The notes beneath the pieces were generated by a model, which had not been told where the DNA came from, searched no databases, and saw nothing but the letters and a program-made list of their open reading frames with translations. From contig CAZUCD010000033.1 in the NCBI GenBank assembly GCA_964618855.1, positions 1 through 28,365 on the forward strand: a DNA stretch of 28,365 nt. Reading direction: 5' to 3'. The DNA comes from CAZUCD01 sp964618855. Lineage in GTDB: Bacteria; Sumerlaeota; Sumerlaeia; SLMS01; JANRJK01. Of the stretch, positions 1 to 8,431 are shown piece by piece (within the stretch, counting starts at the first letter, position 1; every line of letters starts with the position of its first letter). The position numbers were made by a program, and so were the translations under genes.

Positions 1-63
1 ACGTCGGGTGCCATCACGACCAAAAGCCGTCCGTGATTCGACGGCAAGATTCACCGGACGGAA

Positions 64-211
64 CCCATATTCGCATGGCCGCGCAGCGGCCGGCGTCAGG
101 CGGCGGCGCCTTGCGGAGGTTGCCCCATGTTCGCATGGCCGCGGAGCGGCCGGCGCCAGGCGGTGGCGCCCTGCGGCGGTCGCCCATGTTCGTATGGCCG
201 CGGAGCGGCCA
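64..211. repeat. three tandem ~60-bp GC-rich repeats
   Basis: Three near-identical units start at 64, 124 and 183, each beginning with CCCATRTTCG. Each carries a small hairpin (GGCCGC, 3-nt loop, GCGGCC). The first two also carry a second dyad built on GGCGCC. The third copy breaks off after its first hairpin and runs into the next repeat block. Short ORFs on both strands across this area only reflect the repeat, so I call none of them genes. A trace of the same unit (GGGCGGCGCCTT) reappears near 747-758. Confidence 0.8.
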
Positions 212-212
212 C

Positions 213-748
213 CCCTTGAATGGCCCCCGGCGACCGTAGGGAGCCGGGGGGTTGTCGGGCGCGCATGATTGCACCCCGTCAGGGGTGCCCCACTCCCAAC
301 GCGAACATCCGTCATTGCCTGAGACCAAGTCGGGTCATCGAACGACCAAGTTCGACGAGGAACTCACGCGACTCGTGGAAGAGGCGGGGCTGACATGGGA
401 TGATCGGCGCCTGTCGCAGTTTCGAGGGGCACCCCTTGCGGGGTGCGACGATTCCCCGGCCCACAACCCCCGGCGACCGTAGGGAGCCGGGGGGGTTGTC
501 GGGCGCGCATGATTGCACCCCGTCAGGGGTGCCCCACTCCCAACGCGAACATCCGTCATTGCCTGAGACCAAGTCGGGTCATCGGACGACCACGTTCGAG
601 GAGGAACTCAGGCGACTCGTGGAAGAGGCGGAGCTGACATGGGATGATCGGCGCCTGCCGTGGATTCGAGGGGCACCCCTTGCGGGGTGCGACGATTCCC
701 CAACCCACGACCCCCGGCTTCCTTCGGTCGCCGGGGGCCATTCAAAGG
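213..748. repeat. REP/BIME-like palindrome cluster, two tandem 243/244-bp copies with inverted ends
   Basis: Copy A is about 224-466 and copy B about 467-710. Hairpins with arms CCCCCGGC/GCCGGGGG lie at 224-250, 467-493 and 711-737. A second hairpin type, with arms GCACCCC/GGGGTGC, occurs twice per copy. The left edge (213-252) and the right edge (710-748) are inverted repeats of each other, matching at about 36 of 39 positions by eye. This gives the block the look of a bacterial interspersed mosaic element. No transposase or RAYT gene is present. 749-952 has no gene; it holds a small GGGGA/TCCCC dyad at 842-854 and no clear promoter. Confidence 0.75.
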
Positions 749-952
749 GCGGCGCCTTCCCCAGTTTTCCCCCTGAGTTTCCGCTTCGGCTCTGACGGGC
801 GTGGTGTTGCGCGTCTGCGCATAAGGTGACGTCTGGATTTTGGGGAATGTCCCCGGGGTTCCGGGCGCACCCCCTGTGATGGGTTGCGCTCGGGCGCCCC
901 GTCCGGACAGCTTGTGCGCGTCTTGTCGGCACCCCCGGAGCACAACGGCCCC

Positions 953-2065
953 TTGGAACGATTCACAGACCTTTTCATAACCGGCGGCGCGGGTTTCATC
1001 GGCTCGCACCTTGCGCGCGAGGGCGCGCGCCGCGGCATGCGCGTCACCATCTACGACAACCTCTCGCGGCTGGGGACCCGGGACAACCTGGCCATGCTGC
1101 GCGGAGCCGTGCCGGGCCTGCGCGTCGTCGAGGGCGACATCCGCGATGCACGGGGGCTTTCCGACGCGGTCGCCTCCATGCCCCGCGGCGGCCGCACCGC
1201 CCTCTTCCACGAGGCGTCCCAGGTCGCCGTCACCACCAGCGTCATCGACCCCCGCAACGACTTCGAGATCAACGCCGCCGGCACCTTCAACGTCCTCGAG
1301 GCCGTACGCGCGCACGACCGCGACATCCCCGTCCTCTTCGCCTCCACGAACAAGGTCTATGGCCACATGGAGGGCGTCGGCACCGAGCTCCGAGAGGACC
1401 TGGGGGGCTACGCATATGCCGGGGGCGTCGCGGGCATCCCCGAAACGACCCCGCTCGACTTCCACTCGCCCTACGGATGCTCCAAGGGCGCCGCCGACCA
1501 GTACGTCCGCGACTACGCGCGCATCTACTCGATCCCGACCGTTGTGTTCCGACAGTCCTGCATCTACGGGACGCACCAGTTCGGCGTCGAGGACCAGGGC
1601 TGGGTGGCGTGGTTCGTGATCGCGGCGGAGCTTGGCCGGCCCGTCACAATCTTCGGCGACGGCTGGCAGGTACGCGACGTCCTGTGGGTGGACGACCTTG
1701 TGGGCGCCTACTTCGCCGCGCTCGACCGGATCGGGTCGTGCGCGGGATCGATCCTGAACATCGGCGGGGGTCCCGCCAACAGGCTGAGCCTGCGGGGGCT
1801 GCTGTCCTTCATCGAGTCCGAGACCGGCACGCGCATGGAGCCCGCGTTCGCGGACTGGCGCCCGGGGGACCAGCGCGTCTACGTGAGCGACATCTCCCGC
1901 GCCGCGGAGATCCTCGGCTGGGAGCCCCGCGTCGGGCCGGCCGAGGGCATCCGGCGCCTCGCCTCCTGGGTCCGGGAGAATCGCGCGCTCATCCTGCGCC
2001 TGCTTGGCGGCGCGCAGCACGACGGCATCGTCGCAAGGGCACGCGAAGCGGCAAGGAAGGGATAG
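953..2065 (+). CDS. NAD-dependent epimerase/dehydratase, CDP-paratose 2-epimerase (Tyv/RfbE)-like
   Basis: Extended short-chain dehydrogenase predicted to act on a nucleotide sugar in the cytosol, probably supplying a surface glycan. A Rossmann motif TGGAGFIGSH lies at the very N-terminus. The catalytic YxxxK is Y174-G-C-S-K178. The stretch SPYGCSKGAADQYV, then RQSCIYG, GVEDQGWVAWF, the late NIGGG and WRPGDQRVYVSD are characteristic of the Tyv branch (CDP-paratose to CDP-tyvelose). The real substrate may differ. There is no ATG upstream of the Rossmann motif. I chose TTG 953 (GGAG 12 nt upstream); GTG 914, TTG 923 and TTG 884 are in-frame alternatives. It is followed by co-directional GT2, M15-like and YdjM-like genes. 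Family is sure, exact substrate moderate, start uncertain. Confidence 0.88.
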   Translation: MERFTDLFITGGAGFIGSHLAREGARRGMRVTIYDNLSRLGTRDNLAMLRGAVPGLRVVEGDIRDARGLSDAVASMPRGGRTALFHEASQVAVTTSVIDPRNDFEINAAGTFNVLEAVRAHDRDIPVLFASTNKVYGHMEGVGTELREDLGGYAYAGGVAGIPETTPLDFHSPYGCSKGAADQYVRDYARIYSIPTVVFRQSCIYGTHQFGVEDQGWVAWFVIAAELGRPVTIFGDGWQVRDVLWVDDLVGAYFAALDRIGSCAGSILNIGGGPANRLSLRGLLSFIESETGTRMEPAFADWRPGDQRVYVSDISRAAEILGWEPRVGPAEGIRRLASWVRENRALILRLLGGAQHDGIVARAREAARKG

Positions 2066-2107
2066 GGGTTCGCGCCCTCCGCGGCCCGTGCGGTGTGAGA
2101 ATGGTCT

Positions 2108-2183
2108 TTCACCGCAGTGAACGCAGAGAACGCAAAGCGCTGCCTTCGGCATCTCTCGGTGTTCTCTGTGCCTCTGTGGTGAA
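2108..2183. repeat. imperfect inverted repeat TTCACC...GGTGAA (dispersed palindromic element)
   Basis: Two arms of about 26 nt run from 2108 (TTCACCGCAG...) to 2183 (...CTGTGGTGAA). They share the core GCAGAGAACGC / CACAGAGAACAC on opposite strands. From general knowledge, very similar elements recur in many GC-rich environmental genomes and produce spurious peptides such as HHRGTENTE on the reverse strand. It lies in the 215-bp gap between the epimerase and the GT2 gene and may fold as a large hairpin in the transcript. Confidence 0.7.
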
Positions 2184-2262
2184 CCTTGCTCTTCCTCCCC
2201 GGCCTTCCAATCCTCCGACTTTTCGACCTTCGACTTCTTTGTCCTTCCCCGCCGGGGGGCCC
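2184..2262 (+). repeat. pyrimidine-rich tract
   Basis: The top strand is strongly enriched in C and T, with reiterated CTTCC, CCTTCGAC and TTTCGACC motifs, directly after the TTCACC palindrome. It contains no ORF of its own. The run ends just before the GT2 start, in a C-rich segment that offers no Shine-Dalgarno sequence. Confidence 0.5.
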
Positions 2263-2280
2263 CTCGCAACCATCCCCCCC

Positions 2281-2979
2281 ATGCGGCGACTGTCGATCGT
2301 CATCCCCTGCTACAATGAGCGCGCGCTCCTCCCGAAGGTGCTCGAGCGCGTGCGCTCCGTGCCGATGCCGCTCGAGGTGGAGTTGATCCTCGTGGACGAC
2401 GGCTCGCGGGACGGCACGCGGGAGTGGCTCGCGCAAAACGAGCGCGGCAAACCCGGCACCCGCGTCGTCTTCCACAAGCGCAACCGCGGCAAGGGCGCCG
2501 CCCTCCGCACCGGCTTCAAGCATGCCACCGGCGACATCATCATCGTGCAGGACGCCGACCTCGAGTACGACCCCCGCGAGATTCCGGACATCATCCAACC
2601 CATCATCGACGGCCGATGCCAGGTCGCCTACGGATCGCGCTTCCTCGGGAAGAACCCCACCGGCATGCGCCTGCCCAACTATGTCGCCAACCGCATCCTC
2701 GCCTGGATGGTGACCCTGCTCTACGGGCAGGTGATCTCGGACGAGGCGACGGCCTACAAGGCGTTCCACCGCGACGTCCTCGCAGGCGTGCCCCTCAGGT
2801 GCGAGCGCTTCGAGTTCTGCCCCGAGGTCACCGCAAAGGTGCTCATGCGCGGGTTCCGCATCCACGAGGTGCCGGTGACGTTCTTCGCGCGCACGCACGC
2901 CGAGGGGAAGAAGATCGGCTGGCGGGACTTCATCACGGCGGTGAACACGCTGCTGCGCTGCCGGATCGGACTGATGTGA
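2281..2979 (+). CDS. glycosyltransferase family 2, DPM1-like (polyprenyl-phosphate sugar synthase type)
   Basis: A 232-residue GT-A fold enzyme predicted to move a sugar from a nucleotide donor to a lipid phosphate or glycan on the cytoplasmic face. The start reads RRLSIVIPCYNE. The nucleotide-binding VDDGSRDGT follows at about 38-46, the metal-binding D91-A-D93 lies in VQDADLEYDP, and AYGSRFLG follows. All are typical of the DPM1/DPG_synthase group. There is no C-terminal membrane helix, so it is the soluble short form. The ATG at 2281 is the first residue of the domain, but no good ribosome-binding site precedes it. A longer in-frame reading upstream crosses the epimerase and is a shadow. 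The stop overlaps the next start by one base (TGATG), which indicates translational coupling with the M15-like gene. Confidence 0.9.
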   Translation: MRRLSIVIPCYNERALLPKVLERVRSVPMPLEVELILVDDGSRDGTREWLAQNERGKPGTRVVFHKRNRGKGAALRTGFKHATGDIIIVQDADLEYDPREIPDIIQPIIDGRCQVAYGSRFLGKNPTGMRLPNYVANRILAWMVTLLYGQVISDEATAYKAFHRDVLAGVPLRCERFEFCPEVTAKVLMRGFRIHEVPVTFFARTHAEGKKIGWRDFITAVNTLLRCRIGLM

Positions 2980-4268
2980 TGCACACGCTGCGCACGCTGC
3001 TTGCCGCGTTCCTGGCCGTCGCCTGCATGCAGGCGGGGGCGGGGCCGCTCCCCGAGGACCCGCTGGACTGCCCGCCGTCGCGCTCGCCGAAGCCGGAGCG
3101 CGGGGACGCCGCCACCATCGGCCCCGCTGGGGACGTCGCCGCGCGCCTGCTCGACGAGTCCGCCAGCCCCGCCGTCCAGTTGCTCGCCCTCCTCCCCGAA
3201 TCCGAGTGGCCCGCCGTGCAGCGCTTCGAGGTCCAGCCGCGTGTCCTCGTGGACGGCGAGCGCAAGGCCTTCAATGCGCCCGCATTCCTCGTCGAACGCG
3301 GTATCCCAGTCAGCCTCCGGGTCGAGTTCTCGACGCCGCTCATCGCGGAGAAGGCGCTATCCTCGGCGCCCGAGTCTGCCTCGGGGGCGGCATCCGTCAT
3401 CCGCAAGGTCGCGTGGCACGGCGCGGCGACCGACCGGTTCACGCCGGCCGCCGACGGCACGACGCTGCTGCGCATGCTCGCCACGGAGGGCGCCTCGAGC
3501 GACATCACCGTCGAGGTGGCGGAGCTGCACCTGCGCGCGGGCGCGCCGCCCGTGCTGCTCTCCGGTGCGTCGGCGGTCACGCTGCTGCCGGGGCTGCTGT
3601 TCGACCGGTCCGGCGACGGCCTGCTGGAGGGCGTGCCGATAGGCGTCTATCCGTCGGAGACTGCGGCCGAGGCTCCGGAGATCGTGCGCGACCACGCCAA
3701 GCAGTACGCCCCGCCGCGCCTCTTCTACCGGCTGGACGATGCGTCGCGCGGGGTCATCCTCGCGCCGCACGTGACCCTCCACCTGCTCAACCCGCCGGCG
3801 ATCCACGGTGAGGATGCGCCCGTCCGCCTCGTGGCCTTCGACCGCCGCATAGAGCGCTTCTGGAGCGCGTTCAACCAGATCACGATGGAGGAGGGGCTCG
3901 ACGCGCACGGGCTGCGCGTCCTTCGCGGATTCGCCTCGCCCAACGAGCGCGCGCGCCTCGCCCGCCAGGGCGTCGAGCTGTCGCAGTACTCCCGGCACAT
4001 GTACGGCGACTGCATCGCGATCGTCCTCGACAGGAACGAGGCGACATACATGACGGAGCCGCGCATGTCGGACATCAACAAGGATGGTCGCGCGGACCTC
4101 GCGGATGTCGAGGTTCTCGCCGCGATCGCGGAGAAAACAATGCGCGAGACGGGAATGTGGGGGGGCGTCGGCGTGTGCGGGAAGTTCGGCGGCCCCGGGC
4201 CGTCCACCGGCACGCCCTACCTGCACATCGACCTGCGGGGCTGGCACGTCCCGTTCCGCGAGGAGTAG
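2979..4268 (+). CDS. secreted protein with C-terminal M15/DUF882-like peptidase fold and embedded EF-hand loop
   Basis: 429 residues. The N-terminus (MHTLRTLLAAFLAVACMQAGAG) is a signal peptide; the Cys makes an atypical lipoprotein signal possible. Residues about 30-310 are unrecognised and beta-rich. The C-terminal part resembles M15/DUF882 (YcbK) peptidases of the cell wall: LRVLRGFASPNERARL, then SRHMYG with H340, then YLHIDLRG with H416. The family motif is SxHxxGxAxD. Here the expected Asp position (347) is Ala, and the nearest Asp is D351. A dockerin/EF-hand-type loop, D365-x-N367-x-D369-G...D376, sits between the two His segments. It is translationally coupled to the GT2 gene. It may be a peptidoglycan-interacting protein with altered or lost zinc binding. 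Fold assignment is moderate and activity unproven. Confidence 0.65.
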   Translation: MHTLRTLLAAFLAVACMQAGAGPLPEDPLDCPPSRSPKPERGDAATIGPAGDVAARLLDESASPAVQLLALLPESEWPAVQRFEVQPRVLVDGERKAFNAPAFLVERGIPVSLRVEFSTPLIAEKALSSAPESASGAASVIRKVAWHGAATDRFTPAADGTTLLRMLATEGASSDITVEVAELHLRAGAPPVLLSGASAVTLLPGLLFDRSGDGLLEGVPIGVYPSETAAEAPEIVRDHAKQYAPPRLFYRLDDASRGVILAPHVTLHLLNPPAIHGEDAPVRLVAFDRRIERFWSAFNQITMEEGLDAHGLRVLRGFASPNERARLARQGVELSQYSRHMYGDCIAIVLDRNEATYMTEPRMSDINKDGRADLADVEVLAAIAEKTMRETGMWGGVGVCGKFGGPGPSTGTPYLHIDLRGWHVPFREE

Positions 4269-4326
4269 CGGCCACTCCCGGCCCGCATCTGGCTCTCGGG
4301 GCCGGCGGGCACAGGGGGCCCCGAAC

Positions 4327-5319
4327 ATGGATCCAATCTCGCAGGGAGCACTGGGCGCGGCCGCGGCACAGCTCGCCTTCGGAAGGAAGCTGCCCAGGGA
4401 GGCTGCCATCCTTGGATGGATGGCGGGCATGGCGGCCGACCTCGACGTGCTGATGCAGGTCCCCGGCGACCCGCTTTCCACAATCATCCACCATCGCGGC
4501 ATCACGCACTCCCTCGCCTTCATCCCCGTCGGCGCGATCCTGCCCATGCTGCCGTTCCTCGTGCGCGCGGAGAACCGCGCGCGGTGGCGCGACCTCTACA
4601 TGATCTCGTTCCTGGGCTATGCCACGCACGGGCTGCTCGACGCGTGCACCAGCTACGGCACGATGCTCCTCCTGCCGTTCTCGGACGTGCGGATTTCCTG
4701 GGACCTGATCGGGATCATCGACGCGTGGTTCACGATTCCGCTGATCATCGGCGTCGTGGCCGCAGCCAGGATGAAAAGGCGGCTGCCCATCGCGCTCGCA
4801 TCGGCGTGGGCCGCCCTCTACATGGCGACCGGCGCGGTGCAGCACGGGCGCGCGATGGATGCCATCATGCAGCGCGCCGCCGAGCGCGGCCACGCCGTCG
4901 AGCACGCGCGCGCCATGCCCTCGCCCATGTCGCTCGTCAACTGGAGGACCTCCTACCGCGCCGACGGCACCATCCACGTCGATGCCGCACACACGCCCTA
5001 CTTCCGCACGACGACGATCATCGACGGGGGGAGCCTTCCCGTCGCGAAGCTGGAGGACCTTGCGGAACCGCTTCGGTCGGACCCCGCCGTGCAAAGGGGC
5101 TTCGGCGTCTTTTCATGGTTCGCGGACGGCTTCGTGGCGTGGCAGACGGAGGACGGCAACGGGCCGACGCTGGGGGACTTTCGCTATGTGACGAACGGGG
5201 AGGAGATGCGTTCGTTCTGGGGCGTGGAGTTCCGCGCGGACCTGCCCGCGAAGCTGCGCCGCGTCTCCTTCCAGGACCGCGGGCAGATGACGCGGCGGCT
5301 CCTCGGGCGGAGGGAGTAG
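4327..5319 (+). CDS. YdjM-like membrane-bound metal-dependent hydrolase
   Basis: 330 residues. The N-terminal half matches the YdjM (inner-membrane, predicted metal-dependent hydrolase) family. It starts MDPISQGALGAAAAQ, has D38-L-D40 and the signature HHRGITHS at 55-62, and about four membrane segments between 60 and 165 (SLAFIPVGAILPMLPFLV, LYMISFLGYATHGLLDA, LIGIIDAWFTIPLIIGVV, LASAWAALYMATGAV). The C-terminal 150 residues are a soluble extension. The His and Asp residues are the likely metal ligands, but the substrate of this family is not established. The ATG is supported by AGGGGG eight bases upstream. It is the last gene of the plus-strand run and its stop lies 7 bp from the convergent GT39 gene. 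Confidence 0.85.
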   Translation: MDPISQGALGAAAAQLAFGRKLPREAAILGWMAGMAADLDVLMQVPGDPLSTIIHHRGITHSLAFIPVGAILPMLPFLVRAENRARWRDLYMISFLGYATHGLLDACTSYGTMLLLPFSDVRISWDLIGIIDAWFTIPLIIGVVAAARMKRRLPIALASAWAALYMATGAVQHGRAMDAIMQRAAERGHAVEHARAMPSPMSLVNWRTSYRADGTIHVDAAHTPYFRTTTIIDGGSLPVAKLEDLAEPLRSDPAVQRGFGVFSWFADGFVAWQTEDGNGPTLGDFRYVTNGEEMRSFWGVEFRADLPAKLRRVSFQDRGQMTRRLLGRRE

Positions 5320-5326
5320 CGGGGCG

Positions 5327-6964
5327 CTATCCCCCCACGACCCGCGCGGGCGGCGGCGGTGCGGGCTGCGGCCCCGGGTCGCGCGTCCACTCGTTGCGGT
5401 AGATGTGCACGTCCCCGTTGATGCCGGGGAAGACGCGCACGGGCCGCGTGTTCCGGTCCACGATGTCCTGCACCACCGGAATGAGCGGCCCCCAGTTGAT
5501 GAGCCACGCACCGCGGCGGCTGCGCAGCGCCGACTCGAACTTGTCGAGCTGGTACACCTTCGGCCGCAGCTCGATCATCCGCAGCCAGTCACCGCCGTAG
5601 AAGATCACCGCGAGTTCCGACCACCCCTGCCCGGTCAGGACGATGTCCCCCGGCCTGGTGTTCGCCGCGAGGAATGCCGTCGCCTCCCGCCAGGGCTGCT
5701 TCTCAACGCGGTAGTACGCCACGTCGTCGCGGAGCTGGAGCAGGACGAGCGGTGCCGCCAGGAATGCGACCGCCGCGATGCGTGTGCGAACCGCCGTGCC
5801 GTCGACGCGCCCAGCCCCAAGCCGCCCCGCGATCCACTCCCCGATCGCCGCGACCGCCACGCCAATCAGCGCCATGTACGGGATGATGAAGAAGTAGAGG
5901 TACCTCGGCGGGAAGAAGTGCCGCACCGACGCGCTCTTCGCGAGGATGGCCAGCGGCACGAGGAACCACAGCAGCGTCAGGAAGAAGAAGCGCCGGTGGC
6001 GCGCCGCCGCCAAGCAGAGGCCCGCCAGAAACAACCCGAAGAACAGGAGCGACCACTCCGTCGAGAACACGCCGAGCTTGCGCAGGAAGTCGGTGAAGTA
6101 GCTCGCATCCCACCGGGTCAGGAACGGGTTGATGGGCGCGCCGTCGAACTCCGGCGCGGGAGGCGGTGGGGCGGCCTCCTGCGGGTGGTACTTGAAGACC
6201 AGCCGCGCGATCACGGGCACCCAGGGGGAGTAGCCAATCGCCGCGCTGCCCAGTGTGATCGCCAGGCCCGTCGCCCCCGCAAGCACGTGCGACCGCGCAC
6301 GCGCCCGGTCGCCCGCCGCCACCACCGCGATCCGCAGCCCCGCGAACAGCACCACGATGAACGACGTCCACAGCGCGAAGTAGCTGATCCACGCGCCCAG
6401 AGCCATCGCGAACCCGCACATCGCCCACCAGAACCTCCGCCCGGTGTCCGCCGCGTTCCAGTACGCCCACAGCGTCAGCAGCACGAAGAACAGGAACACC
6501 GTGTACATGCGCCCGTCCTGCGAGTGCATCAGGTGCCACGGCGAGAATGCCAGCAGCGTGGCGGCCACAAGGCCCGCCGCGTCCCCACCGATCCTGCGCA
6601 CGAGCAGGAACATCATCGGGATCGATGCGATGCCAAAGAGCGCGGACGGCAGCCTCACGCGCGCCTCCGTCTGCGAGGGGCCCATCAGGAAGTGGATCAT
6701 GTAGTGCCGCCCGGGGGGCGTGTTCCCCGCGGCGCACACGTCCGCGATTTCCGTCAGGATCTTCGCCTGGTCCAGAGCATAGAGCTCATCGACCCAGAGC
6801 GACTTGTCCCCGAGTCCGTGCAGCCGCATGACCCCGGCGACGAGGACCAGGAGAAGGACGAATGCGCGCGGGCGCAGGAGGGACGCGGCCGTGCCCGACG
6901 GCGCGGGCCCCCCGTCGGTCCGCGCTTGTGGCGCGGAGCCCCCTGCTGTTTCATCGCCGCTCAT
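5327..6964 (-). CDS. GT39/ArnT-like integral membrane glycosyltransferase
   Basis: 545 residues with roughly ten hydrophobic spans, from FVLLLVLVAGVMRL near residue 35 to the span before LRDDVAYYRVEKQPW. The first loop holds DKSLWVDELYALDQ with the acidic pair D59-E60, as in GT-C enzymes of family 39/83 that use polyprenyl-phosphate sugars. The motif HLMHSQDGRMYTVFLFFVLL is also typical. It should transfer a sugar on the outer face of the cytoplasmic membrane, and the DPM1-like GT2 nearby could make its lipid-linked donor (inference). The C-terminus is a soluble tail rich in Pro. The start ATG lies 21 bp from the divergent GT4 start, with no clear Shine-Dalgarno. The acceptor (protein or lipid) cannot be told. 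Confidence 0.87.
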   Translation of the reverse strand: MSGDETAGGSAPQARTDGGPAPSGTAASLLRPRAFVLLLVLVAGVMRLHGLGDKSLWVDELYALDQAKILTEIADVCAAGNTPPGRHYMIHFLMGPSQTEARVRLPSALFGIASIPMMFLLVRRIGGDAAGLVAATLLAFSPWHLMHSQDGRMYTVFLFFVLLTLWAYWNAADTGRRFWWAMCGFAMALGAWISYFALWTSFIVVLFAGLRIAVVAAGDRARARSHVLAGATGLAITLGSAAIGYSPWVPVIARLVFKYHPQEAAPPPPAPEFDGAPINPFLTRWDASYFTDFLRKLGVFSTEWSLLFFGLFLAGLCLAAARHRRFFFLTLLWFLVPLAILAKSASVRHFFPPRYLYFFIIPYMALIGVAVAAIGEWIAGRLGAGRVDGTAVRTRIAAVAFLAAPLVLLQLRDDVAYYRVEKQPWREATAFLAANTRPGDIVLTGQGWSELAVIFYGGDWLRMIELRPKVYQLDKFESALRSRRGAWLINWGPLIPVVQDIVDRNTRPVRVFPGINGDVHIYRNEWTRDPGPQPAPPPPARVVGG

Positions 6965-6985
6965 CGATCCGCGAACCCGGAAACC

Positions 6986-8328
6986 ATGCGCCGCATCGCC
7001 CTCTTCGGAACCTCGCCGCTGCCCTTCGAGCCCCACCCCGTGGCGGGGCCGGCGCTCCGCACGTGGCAGTTTGCGCACCCGCTGGCAGCGGACGGGCATG
7101 AACTCGCCATCTTCGCCCTGCGCACGGAGGGGTGCTACCCCGAAGGCGCCCCCGGGGTCATCACGGAATCCCCGATGCCCCGCGTCCAGGTCCGGCTGAT
7201 GTCGCACGCGGCGTTCACGGATGCCACGGCGCTGCGCGGCATGCTCCGCGAGTTCGCCCCGGACGCCATCATCGGCGCAGGAAGCCTGCTGCCAACCCAC
7301 ACGGCGGCGCAGTTCGCTGACGTCGCCCCCGTCTGGGCCGACCTGTTCGGCGACGCGATCTCGGAAATCCAGAGCAAGGGGGGCATCTACGGGCACGAGT
7401 CCATCCGCGACGAACTGTTCCACGCGTGGAAGCTCCTCACCGCGACGCTCGTGCGCGCGGACAGGTTCAGCGCGCTCTCGAACCCGCAGCGGCTCGCGCT
7501 CATCGGCCAGCTCGGCCTGGCGGGAAGGCTGGGCGCGCACAACGACGGCACGGACCTCGTCGGCCACATCCCGTGCGGCATCGCGGGCGACGCCAATGCC
7601 CTCCCCACGCGGCAGGACGCGGCCCGGCAACTCGGCCTGCCCGAACTCGCCGACGAGTCCACCTTCGTCGCCATGTGGTCCGGCTCCTACAACACTTGGA
7701 CGGATCCGGCCACGCTCTTCGCGGGCGTCGAGGCCGCGATGGGGCGCGACCCGTCGCTCCGGTTCCTGTCCGTCGGTGGCGGAACCGCGGGATACAACCC
7801 GAAGCTGTATGCGGACTTCCTGGCACGGGTGGAGGCATCGCCGCACTGCGGGCGGTTCATCATGCGCGGATGGGTCCCCTTCGCGGAGATGCCCGCGCAC
7901 TACGCACTCGCGCACATTGGCCTGAACGTCGACCGATTCACGTACGAAGGCGTCCTCGGCAGCCGCAACCGCGTGATCCAGTTCATGGACCACGGCGTGC
8001 CCGTGCTCTCAACCGCGCTGTCGGAGCTGACCTCGGACCTCGCGGGCCGCGGGCTCATGCGGACCTTTGCGGTCGGGGATGCTGGCGCTTTCACGGAGGC
8101 GCTGCTGGCGGCATCGCGCGGGCGCGGCGGGCTCGCGGGGGAGGGTGCCCGCGCCCGTGCCCACGTGCGCGCCGAGTACGGCTTCCCCGGCACGACCCGG
8201 GGCCTGCGCGCGTGGTGCGCGGAGCCGCGCCGTGCACCGGACAATGCAGCGCTCCTCGCGTCACACGGCGCCCTCCCGGGGCCGGCAGGCTACATGACCG
8301 AACCGCAGCGCATCATGGACAGCGCGCA
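6986..8328 (+). CDS. glycosyltransferase family 4 (group 1), 3' end lost in assembly gap
   Basis: About 447 residues are visible before the N run, so the stop is missing, but the length is already close to that of a complete GT4 enzyme. The N-terminal Rossmann domain starts MRRIALFGTSPLPFEPHPVAGPA. The C-terminal domain has FVAMWSGSYNTWTDPATLF, FLSVGGG, RFIMRGWVPFAEMPAHYALAHIGLNVDRF and RNRVIQFMDHGVPVLST. This is the usual GT-B order of donor-sugar nucleotide site and EX7E-like region, although a canonical EX7E pair is not obvious. It is predicted cytosolic, transferring a nucleotide-activated sugar in glycan synthesis. It is divergent from the GT39 gene. The gap probably removes only the last codons and the convergent intergenic space, but its true size is unknown. 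Confidence 0.85.
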
Positions 8329-8428
8329 NNNNNNNNNNNNNNNNNNNNNNNNNNNNNNNNNNNNNNNNNNNNNNNNNNNNNNNNNNNNNNNNNNNNNNNN
8401 NNNNNNNNNNNNNNNNNNNNNNNNNNNN
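8329..8428. other. assembly gap (100 N)
   Basis: Exactly 100 N bases are the conventional filler for a scaffold gap of unknown length. The GT4 gene enters it from the left. The stop codon of the DnaE-like gene lies only 3 bases after its right edge. Gene order across the gap rests on scaffolding. Confidence 0.99.
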
Positions 8429-8431
8429 TTT

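Noticed and set aside
64..748. CRISPR array
   Set aside because: The repeats are directly adjacent or long (60 and 243 bp) with no short-repeat/unique-spacer alternation, and there are no cas genes.
2979..3050. Clear lipoprotein signal in the M15-like protein
   Set aside because: The Cys at about residue 16 is preceded by AVA rather than a good lipobox, so an ordinary signal peptide is equally likely.
6965..7993. Minus-strand reading frame extending the GT39 protein to 888 residues
   Set aside because: The extra N-terminal 343 residues lie antisense to the GT4 gene, are Arg/Glu/Val-rich without domain features, and the GT39 domain begins naturally at ATG 6964.
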